From assembly GCA_036897445.1 (NCBI GenBank), contig JAYMTL010000036.1, positions 62,001-126,000 on the forward strand: a DNA stretch of 64,000 nt. Direction: 5' to 3'. This stretch comes from Pelargonium tetragonum (taxonomy: Eukaryota; Streptophyta; Magnoliopsida; Geraniales; Geraniaceae). The position numbers and the translations under genes are program-made. Of this stretch, positions 39,401 to 53,196 are shown piece after piece (position 1 is the stretch's first letter; every line of letters starts with the position of its first letter). The notes below the pieces were generated by a model. The model did not search any database, was not told the origin of the DNA, and was given only the letters and a program-made list of their open reading frames with translations.

Positions 39401-42400
39401 TTGTCGTTACGGAGATATTATAGGCGGTTCGAGTCAATTTCCTTGTATAGAAGACTTTTGTAAAAAAGATCCGCTGTTGGTACTACTCCTAAGATTTACC
39501 CTTAAATTATTCAGAACTCAGGCTCTTGTGAAAACTAAAGTTTTTTTTTATAATTGGGCTCGTTATAGGGTGGTAAAGATTAAAATTAGCGGCTTCTAAC
39601 TCGGTTCAGCTTCATATTTAAGTCTACTTCTTATGTAAAAAAAAAGTCTCTCTATTAAGGGCTTTTTTATTAGATTAGATACTTTTCAAATTTCTACTTA
39701 CTTTTGGACAAAATTAATGGATACTCTAACAAAGCAAAAAAACTATTGCGGCAGGAATATGCTTTCATTCTCCTGTTTAAAGCTTTTCTTTTTGTATGAA
39801 GTTAGGGGTTAAGGTCGCATTTTAGGTACCAATTGACGAGTGCAAAAACTTTCTTTTTATATAGCAGCGGAAGCCTCGTCATTTTAACTGGGGGATTTGT
39901 ATTATCTTTTAAGATCTTTTCTAAGCCCGGTTGTGTATACTGTAATAGAAGCTAAGCCTTTTGTTTGTTATAGTTATAAATATAGGATCTCTTACTAATC
40001 TTTCGTTTTTTTAGGGGATACAAAAAAAAGAATCTTGTAGAACCTATGGTGCCAAATAATACAAGGGAACTCTTTAATGTGACTGAAGCCTATATGTTAC
40101 ATTACCGCAAGAAGTCACTTAAATTTAATATAGTGATAGAGAATGGCCTTTGATAACTACAATTCTGAGTTTTAGTTTATTGTAGGTGTTTTGGAGAAGA
40201 CCCACATAGGTAAGGTTAACTGCTAAATGAGATCTATAAAATTTTGTAAAACCTATTTTGAGACTTAATACGAGTCGCCCGCTCAACAAAGAGACTCCTT
40301 GTTCTAATAAAGACCCCCCTAAAGCTAAAGAATATGAGGCAAAGCTAATAAAAATTTGTATAACCGAGAGACCAGCCTATTAGATAGAGCAGCTCCTATG
40401 TAGCATAAATTTGCGGATTTCTATACTTAGTTGAAGTGATACTCTTATCATGACGATGCGAAACTCTCCTTTTTATATAGAGAAAGTGTGCTTTTTCAAT
40501 AGTTAACATCGAAAGCGGCTTATCCCCGCGCGGGAGTAATGTCTTCACGGGTCCTTTTTGTTCATTCAAGATTATCTTTCTTTTAAAATTTATATGAGTA
40601 CTTTAATTTGAGCTTAAGTATTACGGAGTACTTCTAAAGCAATAGCAGGAAGAAATAAATAATAGAGAATTCCAGATACCTCCTATCTTTCCGTGCATAT
40701 ATTAAAGAATTTCTCTTTATTTTCTGATTTCCTATATACGCATTCCTGTGTCTGGGTATTTTTACTACAAGTGTATATTCACAATATTAGTCAGTATTTT
40801 ATGTCTATGTAGTATTTAGATATCTGTGAACTTATTATCATTGAATTGCTTGTGCTGTGTGTACTCTAGGAGTTTGTTAATGTAGTTATCAGTACTTCCT
40901 TCCTCGTAACCTGCTAAAAAGGAGTCTCTTGAGACAGGGATTCCATTATTTCTATTCCAGTTCAGAGCCAACGCGGCAAAGACGCATTTTATTTAGTTTA
41001 TTCTGTAGCCATTTCCGCGAATATAAATTTAAGGATTGAGACACCCGTAGATAGAAATTTCAACAGGGCTTTAACCCGCTAGCGAGTATAGTTTGAAAAA
41101 GATCTGGGAAAAGGTTTGTTAGTTTTCTATTATGTATTCTCAGATTGCGGCTATCGTAAATTTCAAATTTTATAGGATTTTAGTAAAAAAGGGAATTTTT
41201 TATCAGATTTTCTATTTGATAGTAAGAAACCCGAAAAATTGCAGCAGTTTGACTTTATTCTTCTTATTGTTTATCATTCCCGGTATCACAAGTATTTAGT
41301 TTCAGAGATCAAGATTCAGATTAATCCTTTATAGGGAGCCCAAATTATTTAAGGAAGTTGAAGGGTATTTACTCTCTTTAGAAAGGACTAGACTAAATAA
41401 GACTCGAGGGACTGGAAAAAAGCTTATATAGCTTAGAGAGAGAAGATCTTTTTTTAGTTGTTTCTGGTATTTTAATGAAACTTTTACATATGTTGAAAGT
41501 AAACCCAAGGGTTACAAAAACAGGATTTCATTATATGTTTTACAGAGTCTTGAGAAAGATAACAGGTTTCATAGCGATGTCTTATCCTTTTAAAAAGATT
41601 TTTAGCATAGTTAACAAGGGAGTACTCTTTAGTTCATTTTTTTGATTGCTGGAGAATCCTCGGGGCCCCGACCGGCCTTTAGACATCCTTTCACGAATTT
41701 AGAACTCGAAGTGAGAACAAAAAACCAAAAAGAAAATACAGAGTTAGTAAACCCTCCTTAACTCCTTTAGAGTCATTATTATCTATTATAACTGTATTTT
41801 CATAGAGCTACCCACGCCGTACAAGCTTATCAAGCTAAAGCAGTTTCTGTCAGTTAATACAGGGGTGAGGTAAAGTTATCTCCCCCTTATTTGAACACGG
41901 AATTCCTATATTTTCGTGTTTATACCTGCCAGTTACTTAAATTTAAGCCTACAGGGAAACTTTTTACGTAGCGCGCGGCCCCAATTAATAAGGATATAAA
42001 ATGTGAATACAACTCAAGTAGAATTGGTTGTTTTGTATCAAACAAGTACAAACGCGATACTCTGTGTTTTACTAGGGCTCCCTTTTGGTCACAGCTGCTT
42101 ATAGGTATTCGCGAGTTAGTTTAGAAGCCTCTTATAAAATGAGGAGGTAGGTAACCCCTCAATTTATAAGAATCCTTGTAATGTAATAATTGATCTAACA
42201 AAGCGCTCTTTTAATATACTTAACGAGTACCTCTTAAAATGAAAGTACTTCTAAAGCAAAACCCCTCTGATCTTACTAATAAAAGGAATTTAGGACTCAT
42301 CCAAAGAAACCCTTTTGGGCATAGCAGCAGCAAAAAGGATTCCGGATCGCTAACTTAGGCATAGGATTTCCTGCAATCCTTGGGAACTAAAAAATGCCTG

Positions 42401-44273
42401 GAATGGACTCCCTTTTCTTTACACCCTTCTAAACCGAAACTTGTTTTTGAATTTACGACCTAGTATGATTATACCTGGCGTCTAAAAGTGTACTAGAAAA
42501 GTATGATAAAAGCTTGCAAAGGACTAAGCCTCAATAATAAAAATTTCATGACTAAGATTTTAGCAGCTCCCTTAAATTTAGTTTATTTAGAATTAGACTC
42601 TTCAAACTAAATGCACATATACTAAGGACTGCAAAAAGGCCTCCAAGAGAAGGCAACAGTGCGTTCCTAGGCCCTTCTTTATATCCTGGAATCCTTTTAG
42701 GATCCCTAAGAGATTTTTTCTCTACTTTTTTACTAAAACTAATGAGCACGCAGGGGAGATTCTTAGCAATATACCTAATTTTGTACTGCCTGGTTCTCAG
42801 CTAATAGGGTTGTCTTAAAATAGTAAAACGCAAGGTAACCAAGTTCTACTTTTACGGAACATTTTTCTAATATTAAAAATCTTAATTTTAAGTGGAATTT
42901 CTTTCCAGAGCCCAATATAGGATTGTTTACTCTTCCTTTTTCTTTTTAGGGAGTATCCCAATTAGTTATATTCTCTTCAAATTGAACCCTAGACTTTGTC
43001 CTGAAAATGGGGATACCTACTATCTAGTTTTTATTAAAGATAATTAAGAGAAAAGTGTCCTTTATTTTCTTAATATTTAGGATTCGCCCAGGTAAAATTA
43101 AGTCATATACTGAGCGCTCATTATTCGGCTCTCCTGTAAATGAAATTCCTCCATAAATTTGTACTTTATCTTGAATTTTAGAGACTCAGAAGCCTAAGGG
43201 GATGGGATGTTTTCTATCTTTAGTTAGGTCTAGAGCTTCCCTTATGAACTCCCATTCGTTCTTTCTTGGATTTCCTATTGCGTATTCGCGCGTTTAGACT
43301 AGAAGCGATTCCTCTTTAACTATTACTTTTTTGTTTCCTTTTTTAAGACCCCCTTTCTTTTCTTGCAGCAATGCCTATTAGGGGTGCTTAACGACAGGTT
43401 TTGCCAGTAACACGAAGTTTCAAAAATCCCGCGAACACTGCCCTGTAGCAAAGCCACAAAACCCTTTGTGAAAGAATCCTCTGTATCTTGGAAAGTACTA
43501 ATTTAAAACTTCAGCTGGGCATGGTTACTTTTCTATTTATAAGAGATCCGCTACCATTAACACAGAAACTCAAAAGGAGTTCGTCCGATCTTGTAGTTAT
43601 AAAGTACCTCGTAGATTGTATATACTAAGTCAAAGTCTTGTCCCCGTTGTATTAAGATACTTCTCCGAGGAATTTTCCAAATTTGAATTAGCATCTAAAT
43701 CTTGGAATCTAAGAAACACAATATTTTAGCCTGTGACCCCTGAGAGTGCTCACGGATACCCTTTGAAATGGGAACACTTCTTATGAGATCTCTAGTTACT
43801 AGTAAGGGGTCAGGATAGCTTGATTAATAACATCCTAAAGAGGGATAAAAATCTCGGAGGCAGTATAGAGCCCCGTGCTGCTAGTTTCTGCGACTTTTTA
43901 TTTTAATACAAAGCGTTACTTGCGGGTTAAGGGGGATAGGGGTTTGTCTCTAGGGAAAGCTTTGCTTTTATAAAACCTCCATCGTGGAAGTGTCCCGTAC
44001 AGAATTTGAGACATACAAGTAGTAAAGTCAATCTATAAGGGGTTGGAAGGTACTCTTATATTAAGATAACCGCTAGAGGAAATCCTTTCTTCTTTTCTAT
44101 AAGGAAATTGCCTGTGTATAATTCTTTTGTGTCGATATACTACACCCCTTCAATTTGAAATCTTACAAAGTCTTAAAATGCGGGTTTTTCCATAAAGTTA
44201 CGCAACTAATAAAGAAACACTCAACAAAGATAGAATAAAGTTTTAATATACTAGTAAGACAGGTATTTAAAAC
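36458..44273. other. Non-coding desert
   Basis: The largest frame is 101 codons on the minus strand (36580-36885), with a basic middle and no domain. I found no motif copies, tRNA or rRNA. A weak partial match to the 14-mer (TGTAATGTAATAATTG) occurs at about 42180. Confidence 0.55.
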
Positions 44274-44320
44274 GAGCGAGGTTGGGACTTGAACCTTCGA
44301 TATTTGGATTTAAAACCTCT
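44274..44320 (-). pseudogene. tRNA-like 3' half with UUUUAAA anticodon-type loop
   Basis: On the minus strand this reads as an anticodon arm, a variable region, a T arm (GAAGG-UUCAAGU-CCCAA) and CCUCGCU as a would-be acceptor strand. GG before and CC after the T loop are kept, but the outer three T-stem pairs are lost, and no matching 5' acceptor strand is seen. The loop UUUUAAA gives UUA at positions 34-36 if framed as seven bases, which would read UAA. Framed one base earlier it gives UUU (Lys). The stretch resembles both trnK (TTTTAA...TCG.AGGTTCAAGTCC) and mitochondrial trnQ (GGTTTT...AAGGTTC). The anticodon stem pairs at only two positions. Probably a tRNA relic; its identity is open. 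Confidence 0.45.
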
Positions 44321-47300
44321 TTTTACGGAACTTCGGAAATTTTTCCTTGTATTTTACACAAAAAGTACTGAAACGTTAAAAGGAGCACTTCTTTTAAATA
44401 AAATGAAGGGGTTTTTTATCAGCTTGTTAGGAAACCTTGAGGAAGAGGTGAGGTAAAAATAACATTGGAGAGTAATAAAGTAGCACCCCTTAGCACCTAA
44501 TAAATAAAGTTATAAGCTCGAGTCTTGTCTAAGAATAAAAAAAACTAACTCCTTACTATTTTTTTGATACTTGATCCTGGCTCGTAGGAAGATAAAAGCT
44601 TCTAACATTAAGCTGTATAAGAAGAATAAGAGGAAATAGACTCATGAAGAAACCCTTGACAAATGGATAGCTTTGACTCAATAAGAGTAACTCAAACAAA
44701 ATAGAGACTAAAAGCAATTGAATATCACATAGACAATAAAAAAAGAAAAATTTTTAAGAATTGAATATATATAACAAACTTTAGTCCTGTAAAATCTCTC
44801 TTGAGAGCACTCTAGAACTAAGATGAGATTTTATTACCTTAACAAACAGAACTTTATTTACTTTCGGTTCCTTGTTAGAGAATCCAAAAAGCTGTGCCTA
44901 GTTTTTAAGAGAGTTATTATAGAGATTAAACATGCTGGTATATAGAGGTAGTCTTCTGATTGTTACCAAACAATCAATTTTAGATTATTTCCTTTTAGGG
45001 GCAAGCCATTCTATTGATGAATTAAAGAGGAATTCCATATAACTTGGGAACATACCTTTCTTGAAATTTAAAATACATTAAAGCCCCGAAATTCCTTATA
45101 TGCTATGCCAAACCCCTGTCTCAAGGTTATAGTATGCCTTTGGCCTAGCAAAAACTCTAAAGTAACCCCTTTAGCACGGCATAAAAAGTATAACTCCAAA
45201 GCACCACACCTCGAATTTGGAATACCTAAAAAACTAGAGAATTATTCAATATTGACTTTTTATAGGACTCTCCTTTTTTTGCATTCTAAAACTAGCTTAC
45301 TTATTAGTTAGTATGCTGATATTCTCGAAAGCCTACGCGAATACTTAGTAGAAATCCCTTACTAAAAAATCCTTTAGAACTTAAACTAACAAAGGGAAAC
45401 CCGTTTATGCGAAAAAGAAGATTATCTGGGTCCGAATTATTATAACAAAGGGAACCTGGGGGTAATTCATAGCTAAAACTCTTACTTCTCTTAAAAAGGA
45501 GGTGCTCATAAAGCATTCTGATTATATTTAGATTTTTCTCCTATTTAGGATATATTAGTCAAACTCGTTTTGGCGGGGTGGCTTGAAATAGCATAAAGCT
45601 AAACGCTTGAACGGACTTGAGTAGGAAAGCTCTTGATTTCAATTTCTTTTTTCTCCTGTATTTCCAGGTCTTATAGTAAAAACCTTATAAAAATAAAAAA
45701 CCCCTGCATTATCCTGACACTAAGGTTCCTTTTTTGTTAATACAAAATTTTAAAATTTAGTAGCCGTTTAGTTAGGAAAGCCTTTTTATAGAATACATTC
45801 CTTTTGAAGGGAGGCCTATATATGATGGGTCTAGTACCCAAAAGATTTTCGTAGTGATTTAGACTTGCGTTTCTTGTTATTACTTATGAATTCAAGTCGA
45901 CTCCTTTCAGTCCTGTAAGAATTTTTTCCTAGGAGTTTCTTAAGAAGGGCTACCAAGACCTTTTTGTACCCCCTGCGTTACTTTTAATATTAAATTAGGC
46001 GAATCTAAAATATTTATCTTCTAATAAAAGTCTCCCAAACCAAATTCTACGGAATCCTCTTCAGGAATTCTCTTAATTATGTTACTTGCAGAGTATACTT
46101 GTACACTACCCTTTTTCTTAGTATTCTTTATTTAGGTAGGGGCCGGGGTAGAATATCTTTATATCAAGGACTTTTGTCGTAATTTGGAAAAAGAAAAGTT
46201 GATACGCTACGGGAACTTCCTTTTATCCGTAGGACATAATTATAAACTAAGGGTCTTGAAGTGGTATAATTTTCCAAAAAAGAGAGGAAAATTTTATACA
46301 TAGTTATAAAGAAGTGCCATCTCGATTAGAGTTGTCAACGGATACTTATAAAAGGGATTTAAACAAAGGGGGCAATCTTATACTTTACAAATAGCATTTT
46401 ATTAATAAAAGAGGCTCCGGCAAAAAGGAAGGTTTTATCCCGTATGCTCTAACTTTCTATCAGGGGTTTTAATCCAAATAACCATGCTCTAATGAAATCT
46501 GGAACTCCCTAATTTAGAAATTGGACCTTTTTTCTTGACTTGCTTGAGTTAAAAGGGAAGCCTTGTTACTCTTTGAAAACACCTGATAAGGACTTTTAGT
46601 AAAAAAGGAAGCTTAGTTATCCACAAGTGGACCCCAGAAAAGAAAGCCTTCCAGACCCCTTAGTTTACCTCAAACTTTCACCATTAGCTTAATATTTAGT
46701 AAGAAAGACTTAGGCTTATCTAGTCCTAGTCATTTTTCCTTAAGCAGCCATTTTTTAAAAATTTTTAACGAATATAGGTTTAGCCAAGTAATCCCAGTTT
46801 CGTTTGCTTCTCTATAACCTTACCGAAATGCATAGCTTTTTTTTATCTAAGGAGGCTTATAGAATTTAAGCGGGCATAAAAGTCTAGTAAAATAAGTTTA
46901 CTGGGCAGGCTAGCACATGTTTTACTGCATTTAAACTGCCCTGCAATCGGTTTTAGTTTAGCATTCCTGCAAGAAATCTATCTTTGTGCTGTACTTAATT
47001 ATTTCTTTTTATTTGTAATGTGTTCCTAAAGATTTTTCCTAAAGAGTTTCCCCTTTAGTTTTATTTAGTATTTATAAGGAAAGTCGAATGATGAATAATT
47101 AAAGGAGGCTCCTTCTTGTTCTGCTGGCTTACCTCTGGTAAATTCATAAGGGTTATTCGGGAAATAGAGTTCCAACAAGTACAGGGTAAACAATCTAAAA
47201 GTGTTTAAAGGATATAGATTAGTAGAAATTGGAAGAATTGAGTACTAAAATAAAAAGAAGTATGACTAATATACAACATGGGTGTTGGTAAAGCTTATAA

Positions 47301-50300
47301 AGCTCCGAATAATATAGATCTTCTACTATAGGAATTGCTAATGTATCAGAAAAAGTAAAATAAAGAACCCTTTTCACAAAAAAGGTTTCTCTAAGACATG
47401 CATAAACTTTTAAAGCATCCCGCTTTTGAAACGGGTCTATACAAGAGTAACCTATAACTTGAAAAAAGACTTTATACTTTCTGTACTCAAGCAGAATTCT
47501 TTTGTAATTAGATCCACTAAAACGGGGGAGAAGGCTAGCTAAAGGACAAAATTTCGTCGAAAAGAAACCTGAGGGCGTTGAATTCAGTGCCTCACATTTG
47601 CTTATTTATATTTATATATTGTTGTCTTGGTTTGAGCTCCCTCGAGTAAAGAGTATAACTAATATCAGAAAATACGAAGGAAAACTTTAGAAATTGTTTA
47701 ACTGATTTTTGCTAAGCTATTTTTTAACCTTGTTAAGGAGTTGCTTTCTTGGTAATCTCATTTTTATTGTACCGGAGGCTTCCTACTTTATGTGAACTTT
47801 TAAAGGGAAATTTTATCCTAGAATAAGGAGTAACAAGACTTGAAAAGTATTCCCTCCCCGACTTCTTTTTTATAGACAATTTGCGGTATCCGGGCTTCTA
47901 CCGTGTAATGTAAAACAAATCCTTTAAGAAAGCTCCTACTTTGGATTCGTTAGTCTTAAAAAGCCCGCAGAATTTTATATGGTTTATAAATTTAGTTGCA
48001 AGTTGAAAACTCCTGTTCAAGATATCAAAATCGAACTTATTAATCTTCGAATTGTCAAGTTAAAATCCTAGTAGGTTGCAGGAGATATAGGCAAAACACC
48101 CCGCGGAATCCTTATTAAATTTCTTTTCTTTTTTTCACTTAATATATATAGTGGAAGCTCTAAAAAAGTCTTTCGTAGCTCCTAACTTTATCCTAGGAAG
48201 ATCTTCTCAATATAGGTCTATAAATACACTAGGGAAACTGTCCTCCCTTCCTTTACGGGTATCCCTTGGAATTACGGAACTTCTAGTATACTATGTTATC
48301 ATGCAAAGTCTTCCTAGTATTGAAATTAACCAATATAGAGTAAAACCCGCTGGAGTCCTGCTATCATAAAAAAGAAGCATAAAATATTTAGTAACATGAG
48401 AATTTAGAATCTTAAGGGCGGCCTTGTATAAGAATCCGGGGTTTTAACATCTCTTAGTATACACACCTCGGCTGAGGATAAGCTCCGAAATCAAGAAAGC
48501 TTGAACGAGTATCGCTAAATAGGAGTAAATTAAAGTGCATTCTTTAACTACCCCTTAAAGGAGCTTCCGTAACTTTAAAAGTGGGCTTTTTTGTAGATTA
48601 AAAAAACTCAGGGAAATTCTTTTATAGTACGTAAACCCTCACCGCTTGCTAAGTTAAGTGCCGGGAAAACTTACCCTTACTTTGAAACTTTAAATTTTCT
48701 ATTCTTTATACTAAGAAAATCCACTTGGACGGCTTTATACGCGACTTTAAATGACAAAAACTTGTAAGATACGCTTATCTTGCCTTTCTTCAGTACCAAA
48801 AAAGTTTATCTATACTCCTCATAAATAAAGTTTTTTACACAACTAGATAATGTGTGGAGTGCTCTTGCCCGTCTACTACCCTGAAAACTGAGGTAGCTAT
48901 AAAAATTTAAGGGAATAAGCATAACACTTTGGTAGAAAAGAGAGTGAAAAACGAGAATACCCCTGTACCTATTACTTTGACTGGATCCCAGATAAGTTAA
49001 CACAAAAAAACTTACTTAATATACCAGCGCAAAACTTTATGTTATAAAGGGCCTACTCTACTTATTTGCTTCTTTTTTGAAGAAAGCGTCCTACCTGCCT
49101 TAATTAATAGTTAGGAAATCCCCGAGGCCTAAAGGGCGTATTCCCTTGTAACAAACCCGTGAAAGGTTCCCTAAGTTTTGAAGATAAGACACGCACACTT
49201 TTATATAATAAATCTCTCACTTTTGTTTCAAAAACAAAATGACTCTTATAACAACTACCGCGTAAAGCACACTCCAGTTTTTGAAAGAAGTCTTTCAGAT
49301 CTTGTAAAGGGGCCTAAATTAGTAGAGCAAAAGTGAGGCTATACCCGGAAATGCCGAAATTAAGAAGGTAAGGTAGGATTGATACGAGATAAAAAAAAGA
49401 CTTCGAAAACTCTAATAAGGAAACTCCTCGGTAGAGTACCCTATTATGAATATGAAATAGATTAAAAAAAAGCATTTCTTTATCTCTTTTGACTAAGTCA
49501 GGTTTATCTCAAAGGGGGGGTAGGATTCTCTTAACACGAAAATCTCTCTCCCCAGTTTCGAAGAGGATCCTAACTCTTTTTGGCGAGCCTTCTTAATTTC
49601 TTAATGTAGTTCGCCCCAGCTCGATTCACGCGAAAATATTCTCGAGTTATTGCCCTAACCCCCTTGTCTTGTAAAGCTTTTAACTCCTTAAATTTGACTC
49701 TCAAAAGTCCAGTATTACCCTCAATTCCTCTGGACCCTCCTAGCTTGGGAAAAAGGACGCGTGTAAATATGAAGTATCAAAAGGATCCCACAATTGTTGA
49801 ATAAACTTAAGTTAAAAGAAAAGAGTTATTATATATGATATACCGAAGGGTTTACTCGTATAGTCTTAAACAACCATGGCTAAAAAGGAAAGATAGCAAA
49901 GGAACCTCTTTTCTTGACTCTATCTAATTTTATTAAAATTAGGCAGCACATGTGTTTTTCAATAGGAGCACCCTTTATATATATTTAAGAAAAAAAAGGG
50001 CTTCATAAGGTTCTAGTTCAAACTATCCCTGTACTGTCGGGTTTCTATAATTAAGACTTCCTTAGGCATTTGGTAGGCTTGTATCCTGTATTAACATTAA
50101 CGGGCAAGATACAGGGCTTTTTTATTTAATAGTTATTCCAAGGTATAATAAGGACCCCTTATTTGGCTTCAATATTTATAGCTCGGATCTAGATCTTTGT
50201 AAGAATTAGACTTTTCATGAGAAATTCCGATCTCAGTATTTAGTTTTTAAAGCCTTGCGGTTGGCTGTTTTAAGCTTTAATCGTTTTATTCCTCGACACA

Positions 50301-52613
50301 AGAATCCTGAGAGTAGGGGGTTTTTCTACTTTATAGAGCGGATGCTACTTTTATAAAAACCTATATGTAGGAAATTCTCCTTTTATCTTACTACGGAAGT
50401 TTTCATTTCAATTGCAAAAAAAAGAAGAAAAAAATATATATAAAGAAACTCCTAAGTTGCCTTAGTTGAAGGACCCGCCTAGACGAACTTCAATCAATAA
50501 GGAAAAGAAAAATTCACCTAGACTTGTATAGACCATAATTAAGAGATGAATATCTAGAAGGTATCTAGTTGTACGTACCTAAGAAATACATAAAAAAGGG
50601 AATTTCTATTAAGCTTCTCTTAAAACTTGCATGTCAACTATAGTTAAGGGATTTGTTTATACTGGGAGGCTCCTAACTGCTTAGTAAAATGGCATTGGTT
50701 CTTTTTGGGTGTCCTCCCGATCTAGTCAAGGGGACCAATCTAAATAATAAAAGAGGGAGCTTCTATGGACTCTCTTGTAACTACTAGACAGTTTTAGGAC
50801 AAAGAATAAAAATGAAGAAAAACTCAGCGTATTACCGCTTTAAAAGTCTCAAACAGCACCCAGAGTTTCCCTTTGTTAAGTCACGCTCATAATCTTTAAT
50901 ACCCGGGTTTAGGGCTTCGAAAAAGACTATGTAATTTGGTTTACCATAAGAGGTTTTCGTTAGCAACTGAAAATAGGATAACTTACGCGTAATAAAAAAT
51001 TTGTTGCCTTATTTATTTAAAAAAAGTTACAGGATACTAGAAGAAAAAACTGGGATGGCTATTTCGAGGAAAATCTGTTATGTTATAGAGATTCCTAAAG
51101 AAAAGAGGGGATCTTTGCCAGTTAATAAGTAATTGAAGCATTCGACTCGAAGACTGCTTTTTACAGGGATTGAATTGTCAAGTATTACAGTGTCCGGGTC
51201 CGGTAGAGGTCAATATGATTATGATACTGAAGTCTAGGCATTTCCTACTCACAATTAAACGAGATGCTTCCTATTAAATGCTAAAAGATTGAGGTCGTAT
51301 TTTTCAAAATCCTTGAAATAAGAAGCTTTATAAAGTAGAATAGAGCCCCCTAATTTTTAATATAAGAGCTAAACTCTAGGTTAATGCTAATATCCAACGG
51401 AGACTTATTAAGAGCCATATCGTATTTGTTTTTGGTCAAAAATCTTCTTGTGCTTCTCTATACTTTTATGATACCTACAGGACCCTTTATATCCTTGGCT
51501 GCGTTTTTTAAGTATCTGCGTGAGTATGGAGCTCCTACTCTTAGGTATATGGAAACCGGTACAACTTTCGAATACACTTTATCAATTCAATAACCCGAAA
51601 TCTCGCGGAAAAGCTAGAGTTCTCCTTTATTTCCACGCCTAAAAAAACCTCTACAAGGGAATTTCCAGGCCTATCCTCAGGCGGTAGCCATATAGTCTTT
51701 ATTGAATATTGCATTTTCTTTGTTTAAGGAACTCCTAGTTATCCGCTAATTTTGGTTTAATCTAGTATTTCTCCTCTTTGCTGGCTTTACTTAGCTATCT
51801 CAGGTAAAAGGAAAAACCTAAAATGTTAAAATCAGGGCACAGTTACGAGGTGCTTAGTCCAAAACTGCACCTTATGCTTTAGAATTGATGTCTAATGAAA
51901 GGGCTTAGAGTTAAGGGTATAACCTATTTAAGATAAATTTAGAACGCAGGATACACATCAAAAAGAATTGCTATAGCAAAGACTCTTTATTACAAAGCTA
52001 AAAAGGATATTTTGAGGTTAAATCAGCTGTTGAAGTTGGTTTAGTATTTTGCACTTTTAAAACAAAACTTCTTTTTTAGAGACGCTGATGGTTCGAATCG
52101 AGTTATTACGCCGAGTTAGCAAAATCTATAAGAAGAGCCAAGAACTTCTAATAAATAAAAATTTTAGGAGCCTCCTTAATCTTAATTAATACTAGTTTTG
52201 TCACAATCCTCAGGGTCCTCTCAAGAATTGGCTGGAGTATTCCTATACCTTCTACCAGCATTGATTTACTTAACTATAGAGGGAAGAGGGATAGGCCCCT
52301 TTTTTATATACACAGCATCCGCGGCCTAAGAAGGATTTCTGTGAGACGGATTCCGAAGTAAGTATTTACCGTAGTTATAAAATCACTAAGGGTCCTTCTG
52401 ATGTATATGTATATTATTATAAAGGACTTTCTTTTGAGTTTAAATAAAGCAACCGCCTATAATAATTCAAACCCTAACTCATAAAGCAGAACTCTTTGGT
52501 CTTTAGACTGAGAGCAGCTCAAAAGGGGTTCCCCTTTCTAGATGGGGTGCCTTGCTACCTTTTTCATAGGTTTTAAATGTAGGGTATGAATCTCACGGGG
52601 TAATTTGCTTGTA
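44321..52613. other. Non-coding desert
   Basis: Frames up to 72 codons only. Around 44.56-44.78 kb the plus strand turns purine-rich (AAGAAGAATAAGAGGAAATAG) and around 47.25 kb (AAAAAGAAGTATGAC) it is similar, but no frame stays open. GGTTCGAATCGAG at about 52090 resembles a T arm without partners. Confidence 0.55.
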
Positions 52614-52640
52614 GAAATTGAGGTAATGTATATTATACCC
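52614..52640 (+). repeat. 27-bp perfect repeat containing AGGTAATGTA, copy 1
   Basis: It runs from GAAATTG through AGGTAATGTA to TATTATACCC and is identical over 27 bases to 63669-63695. It shares the ten-base core AGGTAATGTA with the 14-mer family but continues TATTATACCC instead of ATTA. Flanks differ. Confidence 0.95.
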
Positions 52641-52983
52641 TGTTCTATACAAAAAAGAGTGAGACTTTTCAGTTATCCCTATAAGAAGCCTCAAGAATTT
52701 AGACGATTAAGAACCCCGCTTTATTCTTGCAACAAAGGTAGAAAGATGTTTTCTAAAGTGTAGTAGAGGTTAGAATCCCATTAGCGTTGGTATAAAAAAG
52801 GGGCTTTGACTCGAAAGGTTTTATTCTTTGGAAACAAAAAAAATCTTTACTGTAGACAATCCGCGCCTAGTCCTGGTCAATCCACGTGAAAGACTGACAA
52901 CGACATACTTAAAAAGAAATTTTATTTCATAGTATAAGTATAAAATAAACCTTGTTACATCCAACAAGCTGAAAGACGTCTAA

Positions 52984-53196
52984 ATGAATCGCAGTAGCTT
53001 TAAATCTGCCCTGAATATAATTTTTAGCTACAATCTAGGTAATGTAATTAAAAAGGGTTATTTTAAAATAAACAGGAAGAGGGTTTTCCCTCGGTATACA
53101 AATTTTTAGTATTACAAAGAGTTTTAAAAGGAGAAGTCTCGTTAATAACTCCAAGTATAGTCTAACTAGCTAACCTATAAAACTAATAGAATTTGA
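52984..53196 (+). CDS. Short coding-like frame with S4-like text
   Basis: ATG to TGA, 70 codons, with several UAA/UAG read as sense. The segment KKGYFKINRKRVFPRY (about 53053-53100) matches the shape of the S4 RNA-binding domain end (G-x-x-x-V-N-G-K-R-V-x-x-P-x-Y) seen in ribosomal protein S4. The preceding LKDV...R..F may correspond to the L-D-x-V-x-x-R-x-x-F motif. The segment GGT AAT GTA ATT, read GNVI, is also the dispersed 14-mer, so part of this text is repeat-derived. Read as a fragment of rps4 at best; no full gene is seen. Confidence 0.2.
53037..53050 (+). repeat. AGGTAATGTAATTA motif
   Basis: Exact copy, 397 bases after the related 27-bp repeat. It falls inside the weak S4-like frame starting at 52984, where GGT AAT GTA ATT would read Gly-Asn-Val-Ile. 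Confidence 0.92.

Noticed and set aside
39360-39440. GGCGGTTCGAGTCAATTT as a tRNA 3' end.
   Set aside because: T stem unpaired at four of five positions and no upstream tRNA arms.
52075-52125. T-arm-like GATGGTTCGAATCGAG.
   Set aside because: No T-stem pairing beyond the closing base and no anticodon arm at the expected distance.
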